30,631 nucleotides of DNA from Clostridia bacterium (GCA_030671905.1 DAOVHK010000002.1:1-30631), one strand, 5' to 3'; shown: positions 1 to 7,940, counted from the first letter of the stretch. Notes: generated by a model not told the origin, from the letters alone. A program made the numbers and translations.

Positions 1-1382
1 AACAGATTCTGAATAACCTGCACAAGGCCAGACTTTCCTGAGAAAGTAAGTCTGTTTACTAGTTTGGGTTTGCCGAAAATCTCTGGACCAATCATATATG
101 CTCTCAGATGGCATCCTCCTCTATTGGAAGTGGCATATCCTAAAGCCAATCCTAAAACTCCTCTCGGGTCATAGCCGGGTAACTCGAGACCTTTAACCTG
201 CATGCTTATGTCGGGGTTTTTGTTGGCTCTGGTATATCTCATCGAGCCTTCGGATAATTCTTGACCAATCTCTTTTCTCTCACCAATTAGTTCGACCAAC
301 TCTAATAATTTTTCATCTGTGAGTTGCTTTCCGTTCAGTTCCAAATAGCAGGCAATTGTGCTTCCGGCAGTAATGGTATCCATACCATAATCATTGCAGA
401 GTCTATTTGCTTTCATTATTGTCTGAATGTTGGAAATCCTACAGGAGGAACCGAACATACTTATGGTCTCATATTCAGGTATTTCCATTTCCGTGTCCTT
501 GACTTCACGCTTGCAGGCTATGGGACAAGCATAGCAGGGTGTCTTTTTTATGGGAAAAACCGAGTTTATCTTCTCTCCAGAAATTTCCTCTGCAAAATCG
601 AACCGGGAAAACCTGAAATTCCCCGTGGGAAGAATCCTCATATAGTTTATCAAATTGACCAGAACTGCTGTTCCATACTGGTTAAGACCTTTGGAAGATA
701 CGGGGCTGGCTACAAGGAGCCTGGTTATGTCCTGAAAATACTTTTTGTATCTACCCCTGTCAAAGATGGGTATTTTCTTATTTCCTTTCACTACAATTGC
801 TTTTAAATTCTTGCTGCCCATCACAGCTCCCAATCCGCCACGACCACAGGTATGGGTATAGTCGTTCATTATGTTGGCAAACCTTACTCCTTTTTCTCCC
901 GCCTTGCCTATACAGGCAACTCTCCCGAATTTCGATAATTCCCGGGTGACTTCCCGGGTATTTTTGCCCCAGAGATGCTTTGCATCTTTTATGGAGATTT
1001 TGCCATTATGAATCTCTATGTATACTGGTTCTTCTGCTTTCCCGAATACTACTAATCCGTCAAACCCGGCAAACTTCAGTTCGGGGCCAAAGCTCCCGCC
1101 ACTGTTAGAATCGAATATGGTGCCGGTTAGTGGAGATTTAGAAACAGTGGCATATCGTCCGGAAGTGGGACAAGTAGTACCAGTGAGGGGTCCGGCAGCA
1201 AACACGAGGATATTTTCCGAAGAGAGTGGATCGACACCAGGCTTCACTAAATCATAGACGAGTTTCACCCCTAGACCACGGCCTCCCAGGTAGTCGGCGA
1301 GGAATTCTTCGCTTAATGGAATGGGCTCTATTTTCTTTTCAGTTAAGTAAACTTTTGCTATCTTCCCGTTCCAACCAAACAT
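1..1382 (-). CDS. Aldehyde ferredoxin oxidoreductase, tungsten family (partial, N-terminal 460 aa)
   Basis: This enzyme family oxidises aldehydes to carboxylates in the cytoplasm, using a tungsten (or molybdenum) bis-pyranopterin cofactor and a 4Fe-4S cluster, with ferredoxin as acceptor. The frame is open from the ATG at 1382 to the window edge, so the C-terminal quarter is missing (family about 600 aa). Visible marks are the N-terminal YLGGRGLGVKL and AGPLTGTTCPTSGRY blocks, the cofactor-domain stretch CGRGGLGAVMGSKNLKAIVV near residues 179-198, and the cluster motif CYACPIAC (Cys 283, 286, 290); the fourth cysteine would lie beyond the edge. A GGAGG Shine-Dalgarno sits 8 nt before the ATG, inside the end of the MoaD-like gene, one base away. 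The physiological aldehyde cannot be told from sequence; formaldehyde or glyceraldehyde-3-phosphate paralogues are possible. Confidence 0.93.
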   Translation of the reverse strand, partial: MFGWNGKIAKVYLTEKKIEPIPLSEEFLADYLGGRGLGVKLVYDLVKPGVDPLSSENILVFAAGPLTGTTCPTSGRYATVSKSPLTGTIFDSNSGGSFGPELKFAGFDGLVVFGKAEEPVYIEIHNGKISIKDAKHLWGKNTREVTRELSKFGRVACIGKAGEKGVRFANIMNDYTHTCGRGGLGAVMGSKNLKAIVVKGNKKIPIFDRGRYKKYFQDITRLLVASPVSSKGLNQYGTAVLVNLINYMRILPTGNFRFSRFDFAEEISGEKINSVFPIKKTPCYACPIACKREVKDTEMEIPEYETISMFGSSCRISNIQTIMKANRLCNDYGMDTITAGSTIACYLELNGKQLTDEKLLELVELIGERKEIGQELSEGSMRYTRANKNPDISMQVKGLELPGYDPRGVLGLALGYATSNRGGCHLRAYMIGPEIFGKPKLVNRLTFSGKSGLVQVIQNL

Positions 1383-1383
1383 C

Positions 1384-1650
1384 TTATCCTCCAGCAATTA
1401 TCGGGAAGAGACAAAGGGTGTCCCCTTCTTGAAGGGGAGTCTCTTTTCCTTGGGTAGACTCATTGACGATAACAAGAAGAGGTTCATTCTGGGGGATCCC
1501 TATTTTGGAAAGTAGATCTTTTACGATAGAACCTTCTTCGATATCTATCTCCAGATTGTCTCTCCGGGAAAACTTACGAACACTGGCAAATAATTTTACA
1601 TTTACTTTCAACAGGAATTCCAAGTTATGAGTCAAACTTTTGTTTGCCAC
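1384..1650 (-). CDS. MoaD/ThiS-family sulfur carrier protein
   Basis: Small beta-grasp protein whose C-terminal Gly-Gly is adenylated and thiocarboxylated so that it can donate sulfur for molybdopterin or tungstopterin. The core begins KVNVKLFASVRKF, continues with a VIVNES strand and a GDTLCLFPIIAGG end, and stops exactly at the di-glycine. Its position one base upstream of the aldehyde oxidoreductase, under the same transcript, points to a role in that enzyme's pterin cofactor. The start is uncertain: GTG at 1650 gives 88 aa, whereas TTG at 1611 (MKVNVKLFA...) gives the usual family N-terminus; neither has a strong ribosome binding site. MoaD is preferred to ThiS from the context only. Confidence 0.82.
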   Translation of the reverse strand: MANKSLTHNLEFLLKVNVKLFASVRKFSRRDNLEIDIEEGSIVKDLLSKIGIPQNEPLLVIVNESTQGKETPLQEGDTLCLFPIIAGG

Positions 1651-1662
1651 TCCGGTCTCGTT

Positions 1663-1890
1663 AAAAATGTACCTGTCACCATTTTGATTGATGGTATCGT
1701 AAAAAAGTACCTGTCACTTTTTCTAATTTAACTTTTTTTCAAAAAATAATCAACAAAAAAATCCCCGAGTTTAGAGAAAAATGGATTTCCTAAAACTCAG
1801 GGATTCTATTAACCCTCCCTTTCGGGAAGACTCCAAAGTCGATTGCTGGGCAAAAAAGTAGCCTGTCCCCTTTTTTGTCACCTTTTTCCT
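1663..1890. repeat. Cluster of GTACCTGTCAC / GTAGCCTGTCCCC short repeats
   Basis: Three copies of an A-run, GTACCTGTCAC-type core, T-run unit lie in the 246-base gap between rpoD and the MoaD-like gene: about 1663-1680, 1701-1722 and 1852-1876 (the last with core GTAGCCTGTCCCC). A further TGTCACCTTTTT fragment follows at 1877-1888. All lie in the same orientation. From memory, such units occur scattered in many bacterial genomes, often near REP-associated transposases; no transposase is present here. The gap also holds the rpoD terminator and a small hairpin with a GAAA loop near 1817-1830. Confidence 0.6.
1755..1807 (-). terminator. Intrinsic terminator after the rpoD operon
   Basis: Read on the minus strand, AATCCCTGAGTTTTAG pairs with CTAAACTCGGGGATT (one bulged base and a T-G pair) around a 15-nt loop, and is followed directly by a run of seven T. 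It lies about 90 nt after the rpoD stop and separates the macromolecular-synthesis operon from the MoaD-aldehyde oxidoreductase pair. Confidence 0.85.
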
Positions 1891-1896
1891 ATGGAA

Positions 1897-3621
1897 TTAT
1901 TCGACGTATTCTCTCAAAAACTTACTTCTTGAGGGATGACGCAGTTTTCTTATCGCTTTTGCCTCGATTTGTCTTACTCTTTCCCTGGTTACATTAAATA
2001 TATGACCTACCTCTTCTAAAGTGCGGGGATATCCCACTCCAATTCCAAATCTCAATTTGATAATCCTTGCCTCCCGTTCGGTCAAAGTTGATAACACTTT
2101 CTCTATTTCCTTTTGGCGCAAAACATCTAAGGCGACATTGACCGGAGAGAGGTTATCGCGGTCTTCGATGAAATCTTCCAGATGGCTTTCTTCTTCTTCA
2201 CCAATAGGAGTAGCTAAGGATATCGGCTCTTGCATTATCTTTAATACGGCGCGTATTCTTTCTGGTGCCATTTTCATTTCTTTAGCATATTCTTCAATGA
2301 GAGGGTCCCGTCCATATTTCTGGCGATAGCGACGAGCAATTTTGGTCAATTTACTAATAATCTCTTTCATATGTACGGGAATTCTGATGGTGCGAGCTTG
2401 GTCGGCTATTGCCCGATTTATAGATTGCCTAATCCACCAGGTTGCATAGGTGGAAAACTTAAACCCTCTCTTATATTCAAATTTGTCAACTGCTTTCATC
2501 AGGCCGATACTGCCTTCCTGAATTAAATCTAACAAAGAGAGATTGGGGTTGATATGTTTTTTGGCAATACTTACCACCAGTCTTAAGTTTGCCTTAACCA
2601 GTTTCAGTTTACTGTCGAGAATTTCTGACTCGAGTTGAATAACCTGATTGTACAGCTTCTTTACGGCTAAGAAGTCCATTCCCATGGTTCGCTGAAGCTG
2701 GAGGAGGCGCTGAGAAATGTTTTTTAAATTCTTGTGTATTCCTTCAATCTCTTTTAAAGTTACTCCCGTTTTCTTCTTGAATTCTGAGCGGGAGATTTTC
2801 TTTGCCTTAGCTCTTCGCCAGAGCTTTTTAGCTTCAGCGAAGGGGAGTTTAAGTTTTCGCTGATAGTAATTGCTTTCCTTTTCCAGTTGTTTTAATTTTA
2901 GACCTGTCTGTTTTATTTTTGTAATTATTTTTTTAATTTTCTCTGATTTTAAGTTCAAATCGAGAATTTGTTGTAGAATTTTCTTCTTTTCCTGGCTCAA
3001 TAATTTCTCGACCTTCTCTTTTGACTTGGGAGTAATTCTCTTTGCCGTTAATCTCTTCTCGCAGGCAAGGATTTTCCTCTCACTTTTAGTAATTTCCCGA
3101 ACTACCCTTTTCATCTTCTGTCTCATTCTGGCTAAAGCTGCGTTAGTCTTTCGACCTCGAGGCATTAACTCCTTAGGAGTAATCTCGCGTTTCTCTAGCA
3201 TCTTACCCATCTGCCTTATTTCTCTCAAAGCTATGGGGGACTCTAACGCTATCTGTTTCAGCTTCTTTTCATTATCTTTTATGCTCTTGGCTAAATACAT
3301 CTCCTGAGGCCGACTAAGAAGAGAAACTTTGCCCATTTCGTTCAGGTACATCTTTATGGAATCGCCTGTTTCTATTTCAGTGGTGGGAGTTATGGGGACT
3401 AATCCTCCCTTTTCCTCCTCGGCTTTCTCCGGCCTTTCAATTATGGCAATTTTATCAACTACGTCGATTCCCAGCTCGTCCAGCTTGGCAAGGATATCGT
3501 CTATTTCGTCGGAATCGATTATGCTTTCAGGAAGTTGTTTGTTTATCTCTTGATAGGTCAGTTTTCCTGTCTCTTTTCCTTGTTCAATTAACGCAGAAAT
3601 TTTTTCTTTATACTCTTTCAT
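1897..3621 (-). CDS. rpoD: Primary sigma factor RpoD (sigma-70, group 1)
   Basis: Housekeeping sigma subunit that directs RNA polymerase to -35/-10 promoters. All parts of a primary sigma are seen: region 1.1 (about 1-65), region 1.2 with the block SIKMYLNEMGKVSLLSRPQE (about 88-107), a long highly charged non-conserved region that looks coiled-coil (about 136-330), region 2 (340-418) with FKFSTYATWWIRQSINRA, region 3 (419-500) and region 4 (510-574) with the helix-turn-helix NVTRERVRQIEAKAIRKLR. Length 574 aa is normal for a sigma with an insert between 1.2 and 2. The ATG overlaps the dnaG end by 14 bases, with AAGGA 7-8 nt before it, so translation is probably coupled. It is the last gene before the terminator at 1755-1807. 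Confidence 0.98.
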   Translation of the reverse strand: MKEYKEKISALIEQGKETGKLTYQEINKQLPESIIDSDEIDDILAKLDELGIDVVDKIAIIERPEKAEEEKGGLVPITPTTEIETGDSIKMYLNEMGKVSLLSRPQEMYLAKSIKDNEKKLKQIALESPIALREIRQMGKMLEKREITPKELMPRGRKTNAALARMRQKMKRVVREITKSERKILACEKRLTAKRITPKSKEKVEKLLSQEKKKILQQILDLNLKSEKIKKIITKIKQTGLKLKQLEKESNYYQRKLKLPFAEAKKLWRRAKAKKISRSEFKKKTGVTLKEIEGIHKNLKNISQRLLQLQRTMGMDFLAVKKLYNQVIQLESEILDSKLKLVKANLRLVVSIAKKHINPNLSLLDLIQEGSIGLMKAVDKFEYKRGFKFSTYATWWIRQSINRAIADQARTIRIPVHMKEIISKLTKIARRYRQKYGRDPLIEEYAKEMKMAPERIRAVLKIMQEPISLATPIGEEEESHLEDFIEDRDNLSPVNVALDVLRQKEIEKVLSTLTEREARIIKLRFGIGVGYPRTLEEVGHIFNVTRERVRQIEAKAIRKLRHPSRSKFLREYVE

Positions 3622-5437
3622 TTTTACTTCCTTTAAGTTGCTTTCTCAGTTTTTGAAACTTTTCTATCTTCTCAGATTGTACTGGCAAGCCTCTATCTGC
3701 CAGAGAGGCAAGTTCTTCTCTCATTTTTCTTTCTTTCTTTTCTGACTTGTGCGTTTTTACTTCATTAACCAATGCGTTGACTATCCCTGGCGAGAATTCT
3801 GCTTTTTTCTCTTCGATAGCCAATGAAGCGATAATTTGATTGATCTTGGCTGAAAATTGTAAATCCTCACTGTAAATCCTATCCATAACTATTGCTGGAT
3901 CTATAGATTTCTTCTTGTCATATAATTCGTATATAACCTTCACAACCCTGGAAAGGTCGTTTATAAGGAAGTCTTCAGGTGCGACTTCTGCCCTGATTGT
4001 TTCAATTTCCTCAGGAAAATTGAGCATTACCTGCACCAGCCCCTTCTCTGCCTTGAGAACACCTTGCTGAGAAGTAGGGTCTCGAAAGTCTCTGACTAGT
4101 TCCTCTCTGTAAGAGGGCTCTTGCCACTGGTAAGTCTTTCTGTTTATTCTTCCCAGCTCTAAAAGTAATGTTTCTTCATCTACGGAAATTAACCGGGATA
4201 ACTTTTTAACTTCTTCTTTTTGCTCTATCAGATTCTTTATTCTGGCAATGGTGGGCAAAACCTCTTCCACTACGGCAACTTTTCCTTCAGAAGTATTCAA
4301 ATCAGTAGTTTGTGAAACTAACTTAATGCGATAATCAACTAAAGAGAGTGATTGGGAAATTTCTCTTTGAAATTTTTCTGCCCCCTGAGAGCGAAGGAAA
4401 TCATCAGGGTCAGTGCCTTGAGGCAATGCCACTACTTTCACTTTCAGGCCACTCCCTATCAATAGGTCTAATCCCCTTAATGCGGCCTTAACCCCGGCGG
4501 GATCAGCATCGTATACTATTACTACCTCTTCAGCATACCGCGATATTATGGAAACATGGTCTCTGGTCAAAGCAGTTCCCAGAGTGGCCACGCTGTTCTC
4601 TACTCCAAATTGATGGCAAGTTAGAACATCTGTATATCCCTCCAAGATTATAATCTGATTCTTTTTCTGAATAGATTCCTTAGCGAGATTGAGTGCGTAA
4701 AGAATCTTTCCTTTATAAAAAACCGCTGTCTCGGGAGAATTCAGGTATTTGGGTAATCGTTCTCCTAAAACTCTTCCACCAAATGCAATTATTCTGGACT
4801 GAACATCAGAAATCGGGAAAATAATCCGATCGAAAAGCTGGTCGCGATAATCGTTTCTCTTTTCGGAAAAAGTGATCAATCCAGCTTTTTCTAATAGCTC
4901 CTTCGAATAACCTTTATTTACAGCAGCCTCTAACAACCCCCTCCCCGAACCAGGGGCATAGCCAAGTCCAAATTTGTCAATAATTTCTTCTTTCAATCCT
5001 CTCTTGTTGAGATATTCCCGTGCCTTTTGAGCGGATATGGAATTCTTTAAACACCTGTGAAAAAAGTCGGCTGCATGACGATTGATTTCAAAGAGACTCT
5101 TTTTCTCTTGAGAGACTCTGGAGGATTCCTCCCGGCTGGCTCTATCTTTGGGGAGAGAAATCCCTGCCCGCTCAGCTAACCTTTCTACAGCCTCTATAAA
5201 ACTTATCTTCTCATTCTTCATCAGGAAATTGAAGACATTTCCTCCTTCTCCGCAACCGAAGCAATGAAATATCTCTTTTTGCGGTGAAACGATGAAAGAA
5301 GGTGTCTTTTCCTGATGGAATGGACAGAGCGCCTTAAAATTACTTCCTATTTTCTTTAGAGGCAAATATCCAGAAATGACCTCTACAATATTATTGCTCT
5401 GCCGTATTTGGTCTATTAAGTAGTCTGGAATAGCCAA
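3608..5437 (-). CDS. dnaG: DNA primase DnaG
   Basis: Makes RNA primers at the replication fork, working with the replicative helicase. The N-terminal CHC2 zinc-binding domain has Cys38, His41, Cys59 and Cys62 (CPFH ... CFGC). The RNA-polymerase/TOPRIM core shows KYLNSPET (230-237), the catalytic glutamate in LEGYTD (E266) and the metal-binding YDADPAG (D310, D312). The C-terminal part from about 430 should be the helicase-interacting domain and is poorly conserved. Length 609 aa is typical. The start is TTG at 5437, supported by an AAGGAG 5 nt upstream and by an N-terminus typical of the family (IPDYLIDQIRQ). It overlaps rpoD by 14 bases; the rpsU-dnaG-rpoD grouping is the classic macromolecular-synthesis operon. 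Confidence 0.98.
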   Translation of the reverse strand: MAIPDYLIDQIRQSNNIVEVISGYLPLKKIGSNFKALCPFHQEKTPSFIVSPQKEIFHCFGCGEGGNVFNFLMKNEKISFIEAVERLAERAGISLPKDRASREESSRVSQEKKSLFEINRHAADFFHRCLKNSISAQKAREYLNKRGLKEEIIDKFGLGYAPGSGRGLLEAAVNKGYSKELLEKAGLITFSEKRNDYRDQLFDRIIFPISDVQSRIIAFGGRVLGERLPKYLNSPETAVFYKGKILYALNLAKESIQKKNQIIILEGYTDVLTCHQFGVENSVATLGTALTRDHVSIISRYAEEVVIVYDADPAGVKAALRGLDLLIGSGLKVKVVALPQGTDPDDFLRSQGAEKFQREISQSLSLVDYRIKLVSQTTDLNTSEGKVAVVEEVLPTIARIKNLIEQKEEVKKLSRLISVDEETLLLELGRINRKTYQWQEPSYREELVRDFRDPTSQQGVLKAEKGLVQVMLNFPEEIETIRAEVAPEDFLINDLSRVVKVIYELYDKKKSIDPAIVMDRIYSEDLQFSAKINQIIASLAIEEKKAEFSPGIVNALVNEVKTHKSEKKERKMREELASLADRGLPVQSEKIEKFQKLRKQLKGSKNERV

Positions 5438-5458
5438 AGTAACTCCTTCCTCTCATCC

Positions 5459-5516
5459 TTAGGCCATTAAGGCCCAGAATGGGCAGGCCTAACCCTCTCC
5501 TCAAAGAGGAAAGGGA
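5459..5516. repeat. Nested hairpins in the NIF3-dnaG gap
   Basis: The 97-base gap holds a 7-bp inverted repeat TTAGGCC...GGCCTAA (5459-5492) that encloses a second hairpin GCCCA-GAA-TGGGC, followed by CCCTCT...AGAGG..AGGG (about 5493-5515). The second part resembles the CCCCTC-rich repeat family seen at 6511, 22637, 24741 and 26976. It lies upstream of the dnaG ribosome binding site. Confidence 0.6.
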
Positions 5517-5534
5517 ACTTTCATCTTAGAAAGA

Positions 5535-6488
5535 CTATCTCTTAATGCGGTAAAAACCCGAACAAGAAATAATATTTAGAGGGCCAAACTTCTTTATAAC
5601 TCTATCTAATAGGAGGTTGAGCCCTAAAGTATCGGAGGCCATATGACCGGCTATTACTACATTTATATGGAACTTTTCTGCATTCTGGTAATGTTTCTTA
5701 CTCATGTGCATTCCCACTATTGTGCCGATTCCTGAATCACTGAGTTTCTCTAAGGCTCCTTCTGACCCTTCAGTGCCACCGGTCATATCAACGAATATCT
5801 TTCCTGCCCGTCTCTTTTCAGAACCAACTATAACCTTCGGTCCACTGCCTCTCGCGGTGGACTGTTTATACTCCGGTATTTCCTTTAACAGCTCAAACAC
5901 ATCTTCCACTCGTTCTGGTCTCTTTTTATCTAGTAACTCCTGCAGATATGTAGTTACACAATTATCTACTGGAGTATGCACACAAATAAAGGGAATATCG
6001 AGTAACCCTGCTGCATCTACTGCCCGGAAGTGGTTTACCGGCATCACCTTGCGGCTAACGTCCTTTATCCTCTTTGCCATAAGGTCTTCTGCTATATTTA
6101 TGGGAACACCATACTTGTTCAGGATGTCTGCTTGCATACCCATAACTTCATAGAAATTGGCATAGGCGCGGCCTTGGGGATGGTGGGCAAGGACTAATTC
6201 AATCTTTTTCCCCTGGGATCTTAAGCGATCGGCTAAAAGCAGTTCTGGGGTCTCTATATCAATTCCTACAAGGATGTTTTTTATTTCTTTTTTAGTGTTG
6301 TTCAATATCCTGGTATCACTATAAGGGTTACTAAGGGTTTCCTGGTCAAACTCTCTTTTTTTTGCTCCTTCCATTTTTTCAAACTCTTCTTTTTTCCTTT
6401 TTATTTCCAGTTTAACTTTCTCTACCCCACGAGGGTCGTGAGAAATTCCTTCTTCTATGACGAATTTGTAAAATCCAGTAATGTTCAA
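5535..6488 (-). CDS. NIF3/DUF34-family dinuclear metal protein
   Basis: Members form hexameric toroids with two metal ions per subunit and are often annotated as GTP cyclohydrolase I type 2-like; the physiological substrate is not established. Metal-ligand blocks are visible: VLAHHPQG after about residue 95, ICVHTPVDNCVT near the middle, and VVIAGHMASDTLGLNLLLD near the C-terminus. Residues 20-60 are lysine/glutamate-rich and extend the N-terminus relative to short members. The start is TTG with AAGGA 9 nt upstream; no ATG lies in frame nearby. It sits between the 3-methyladenine glycosylase and dnaG in the rpsU-dnaG-rpoD operon, so it is probably expressed at housekeeping level. Confidence 0.88.
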   Translation of the reverse strand: MNITGFYKFVIEEGISHDPRGVEKVKLEIKRKKEEFEKMEGAKKREFDQETLSNPYSDTRILNNTKKEIKNILVGIDIETPELLLADRLRSQGKKIELVLAHHPQGRAYANFYEVMGMQADILNKYGVPINIAEDLMAKRIKDVSRKVMPVNHFRAVDAAGLLDIPFICVHTPVDNCVTTYLQELLDKKRPERVEDVFELLKEIPEYKQSTARGSGPKVIVGSEKRRAGKIFVDMTGGTEGSEGALEKLSDSGIGTIVGMHMSKKHYQNAEKFHINVVIAGHMASDTLGLNLLLDRVIKKFGPLNIISCSGFYRIKR

Positions 6489-6510
6489 TTTATCATTTCC
6501 TTTCTAATCT

Positions 6511-6546
6511 CCCCCTCAGAGCATTCACCATTCCCCTTGGGGAATG
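6511..6546. repeat. CCCCT-rich palindromic repeat upstream of the NIF3 gene
   Basis: The 80-base gap between the glycosylase and NIF3 genes contains CCCCCTCAGAG followed by CATTCCCCTTGGGGAATG at 6529-6546, which folds into a 7-bp hairpin. It is counted with the CCCCTC/GGGGA repeat family of the window because of composition and placement; the match to the other copies is loose. Confidence 0.5.
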
Positions 6547-6568
6547 AGTTTTGCGCAAAGACAAATTT

Positions 6569-7201
6569 TTATCCGCAACCCTGTTTTCTAATGGGGGTGG
6601 TGCGAGATACGAATTTACTTCCCTCTATATAATACCGATAAGGTAGGTTCCTGCCTTCCTTTATTCCTATACGCCCTGTCCTGACGATGCTGAAGTCCTT
6701 AGAAGGAATTTCCTTCTTTCTGGGAACAATCCGGGAGATAACAAATAGTTTGTTTCCCGTTAAGTCAGCCCCGTTCATCGACCCCGTAATACCTAAAGCC
6801 TTGGTCAATTTGCCAGGGCCATTGGTAAGACAAGCTAAGGGCCCATCTATTCTTCTGTGTTTTTCCATTAGTTTTATGCCTTCTTGGGGTTCTAAGGCCC
6901 TGATCAGAACAGCCCCGCTTACGCCATCCTTTTCTGTAACAACGTTAAAGCAGTAATGGTTGCCATATACGAAGTAGATATACGCTTTCCCTGCTGGCCC
7001 AAACATTATCCTGTTACGCTGGGTAATTCCCCGATAAGCATGGCTTCCGGGGTCTCTCTGTCCAAGATAGGCTTCTGTTTCTACAATTTTACCCGAAATT
7101 ACACCCTTATCCATTTTATGAACGAGGGTTTTACCTAACAGTTCTTGAGCAACGATTTCTGTCTTGCGGGAATAAAATTTTTTTGACAGTTTACTTATCA
7201 A
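6569..7201 (-). CDS. mpg: DNA-3-methyladenine glycosylase, AAG/MPG family
   Basis: Base-excision repair enzyme that removes alkylated or deaminated purines (3-methyladenine, hypoxanthine) from DNA. The family signature runs from KIVETEAYLG (catalytic Glu in VETEAY) through DPGSHAYRGITQRN, MFGPAGKAYIYFVYG and HYCFNVVTE to VLIRALEPQEG and LTNGPGKLTKALGI. Length 210 aa is normal for the bacterial form. The frame starts at TTG (7201) directly after the rpsU stop, without a clear ribosome binding site; ISKLSKKFYSRKTEIVAQELLG matches where family members begin, so re-initiation after rpsU is likely. A DNA repair gene within an rpsU-dnaG-rpoD operon is unusual but plausible. Confidence 0.94.
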   Translation of the reverse strand: MISKLSKKFYSRKTEIVAQELLGKTLVHKMDKGVISGKIVETEAYLGQRDPGSHAYRGITQRNRIMFGPAGKAYIYFVYGNHYCFNVVTEKDGVSGAVLIRALEPQEGIKLMEKHRRIDGPLACLTNGPGKLTKALGITGSMNGADLTGNKLFVISRIVPRKKEIPSKDFSIVRTGRIGIKEGRNLPYRYYIEGSKFVSRTTPIRKQGCG

Positions 7202-7417
7202 TTATCTTTTTCTGTTGAAACGACTTAAAAGCTTTAGTTGCCTTCTCTTCTGTTTCCTTTTTGACTCGGCGGCCTTTCTCTTTCTGCGAACACTGGGACT
7301 TTCATAATATTCCCTTTTCTTTATTTCCGTCATAAGTCCTGCTCTTTCGCATTCGCGTTTAAATCGCCGTAAAGCCGCATCTATAGACTCATTTTCTCTA
7401 AGCTTTACCTCGGTCAC
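7202..7417 (-). CDS. rpsU: Small-subunit ribosomal protein S21
   Basis: S21 is the last, partly exchangeable protein of the 30S subunit and acts in translation initiation. The 71-aa product has the typical start VKLRENESIDAALRRFKREC, the ALRRFKRECERAGLMTEIKKREYYESPSVRRKRK core and a very basic tail. The start is GTG at 7417 with AGGCGG about 10 nt upstream. It is the second gene of the HIT-rpsU-mpg-NIF3-dnaG-rpoD operon, and a hairpin lies in its leader at 7440-7465. It abuts the glycosylase gene with no gap. Confidence 0.97.
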   Translation of the reverse strand: MTEVKLRENESIDAALRRFKRECERAGLMTEIKKREYYESPSVRRKRKAAESKRKQKRRQLKLLSRFNRKR

Positions 7418-7439
7418 ATCTTTTCACCGCCTTACGTGA

Positions 7440-7465
7440 ATCCAGCTCCTACACAAGGGCTGGAT
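7440..7465 (-). other. Hairpin in the rpsU leader
   Basis: ATCCAGC (7440-7446) pairs with GCTGGAT (7459-7465), 23 nt before the rpsU GTG, in the 106-base gap after the HIT gene. It could be a translational control element for S21 or simply another intergenic palindrome; nothing in the sequence decides this. Confidence 0.4.
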
Positions 7466-7523
7466 GAATTAACCTGTGTTCTTCTAGATTTACATCGGGG
7501 GACGTTATTTGCTTCGCTACCTA

Positions 7524-7868
7524 TCAACCTGGAGGCCAGCCTAGTTTTCGACCACCCAACAAGTGAAAATGTATGTGAAACACTGCTTGGCCAGCATCGG
7601 CATTACAATTTGCTACAATACGGAAGCCACATTGGGCAATGCTCTCTTGAGAAGCCAGTTTTTGAGCAACTAAGTAAATCTCTCCTATTAAAGCTTTGTC
7701 TTCTGAAGTCAAATCCACAATTGTGGGAATGTGCTTTTTAGGCACGATTAAAAGGTGTACCGGAGCCTGTGGATTGATATCCCTGAAAGCTATAACTTGC
7801 TCATCCTCATAAACGATATTCGCGGGAACCTTTTTGTTTACGATATCACAAAAGAGACATTCTTCCAT
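7524..7868 (-). CDS. hinT: HIT-family nucleotide-binding protein (HinT-like)
   Basis: Histidine-triad proteins of this branch hydrolyse AMP-linked conjugates such as adenosine phosphoramidates. The triad HIHFHLLGGR lies near the C-terminus, preceded by the ECLFCDIV N-terminal block with two cysteines and by INPQAPVHLLIVPKKHI, all typical of HinT. ATG at 7868 is preferred (114 aa) because GGAAG lies 5-6 nt upstream; a TTG at 7880 would add four residues. It is the first gene after a perfect sigma-70 promoter and leads into rpsU. Confidence 0.95.
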   Translation of the reverse strand: MEECLFCDIVNKKVPANIVYEDEQVIAFRDINPQAPVHLLIVPKKHIPTIVDLTSEDKALIGEIYLVAQKLASQESIAQCGFRIVANCNADAGQAVFHIHFHLLGGRKLGWPPG

Positions 7869-7911
7869 TTTTTCTTCCAAAACATACTTTCGGACAAAAT
7901 ATCAACCTTTG

Positions 7912-7940
7912 ATTATACTACAGAAAAGTCAAATTGTCAA
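7912..7940 (-). promoter_or_regulatory. Consensus sigma-70 promoter of the HIT-rpsU-dnaG-rpoD operon
   Basis: On the minus strand TTGACA (7940-7935) is followed after exactly 17 nt by TATAAT (7917-7912), a six-of-six match at both boxes. It lies 44 nt before the HIT ATG and 23 nt past the isomerase stop. The housekeeping sigma factor encoded at the end of the operon would be expected to read it. Confidence 0.92.

Noticed and set aside
324..806. Plus-strand frame of 160 codons
   Set aside because: The minus strand here encodes the aldehyde ferredoxin oxidoreductase with its cysteine motif; the plus-strand product resembles nothing and no other plus-strand gene exists in the window.
1690..1850. 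Molybdenum/tungsten-cofactor riboswitch before the MoaD-AOR pair
   Set aside because: The position is tempting, but I cannot match the conserved core of that motif; the strongest hairpin is better explained as the rpoD terminator and the rest as repeats.
2870..3307. Plus-strand frame of 145 codons within rpoD
   Set aside because: It is antisense to the lysine/glutamate-rich coiled-coil insert of RpoD; its Phe/Ser/Ile-rich translation is the usual mirror of AAG/GAA codons and shows no domain or ribosome binding site.
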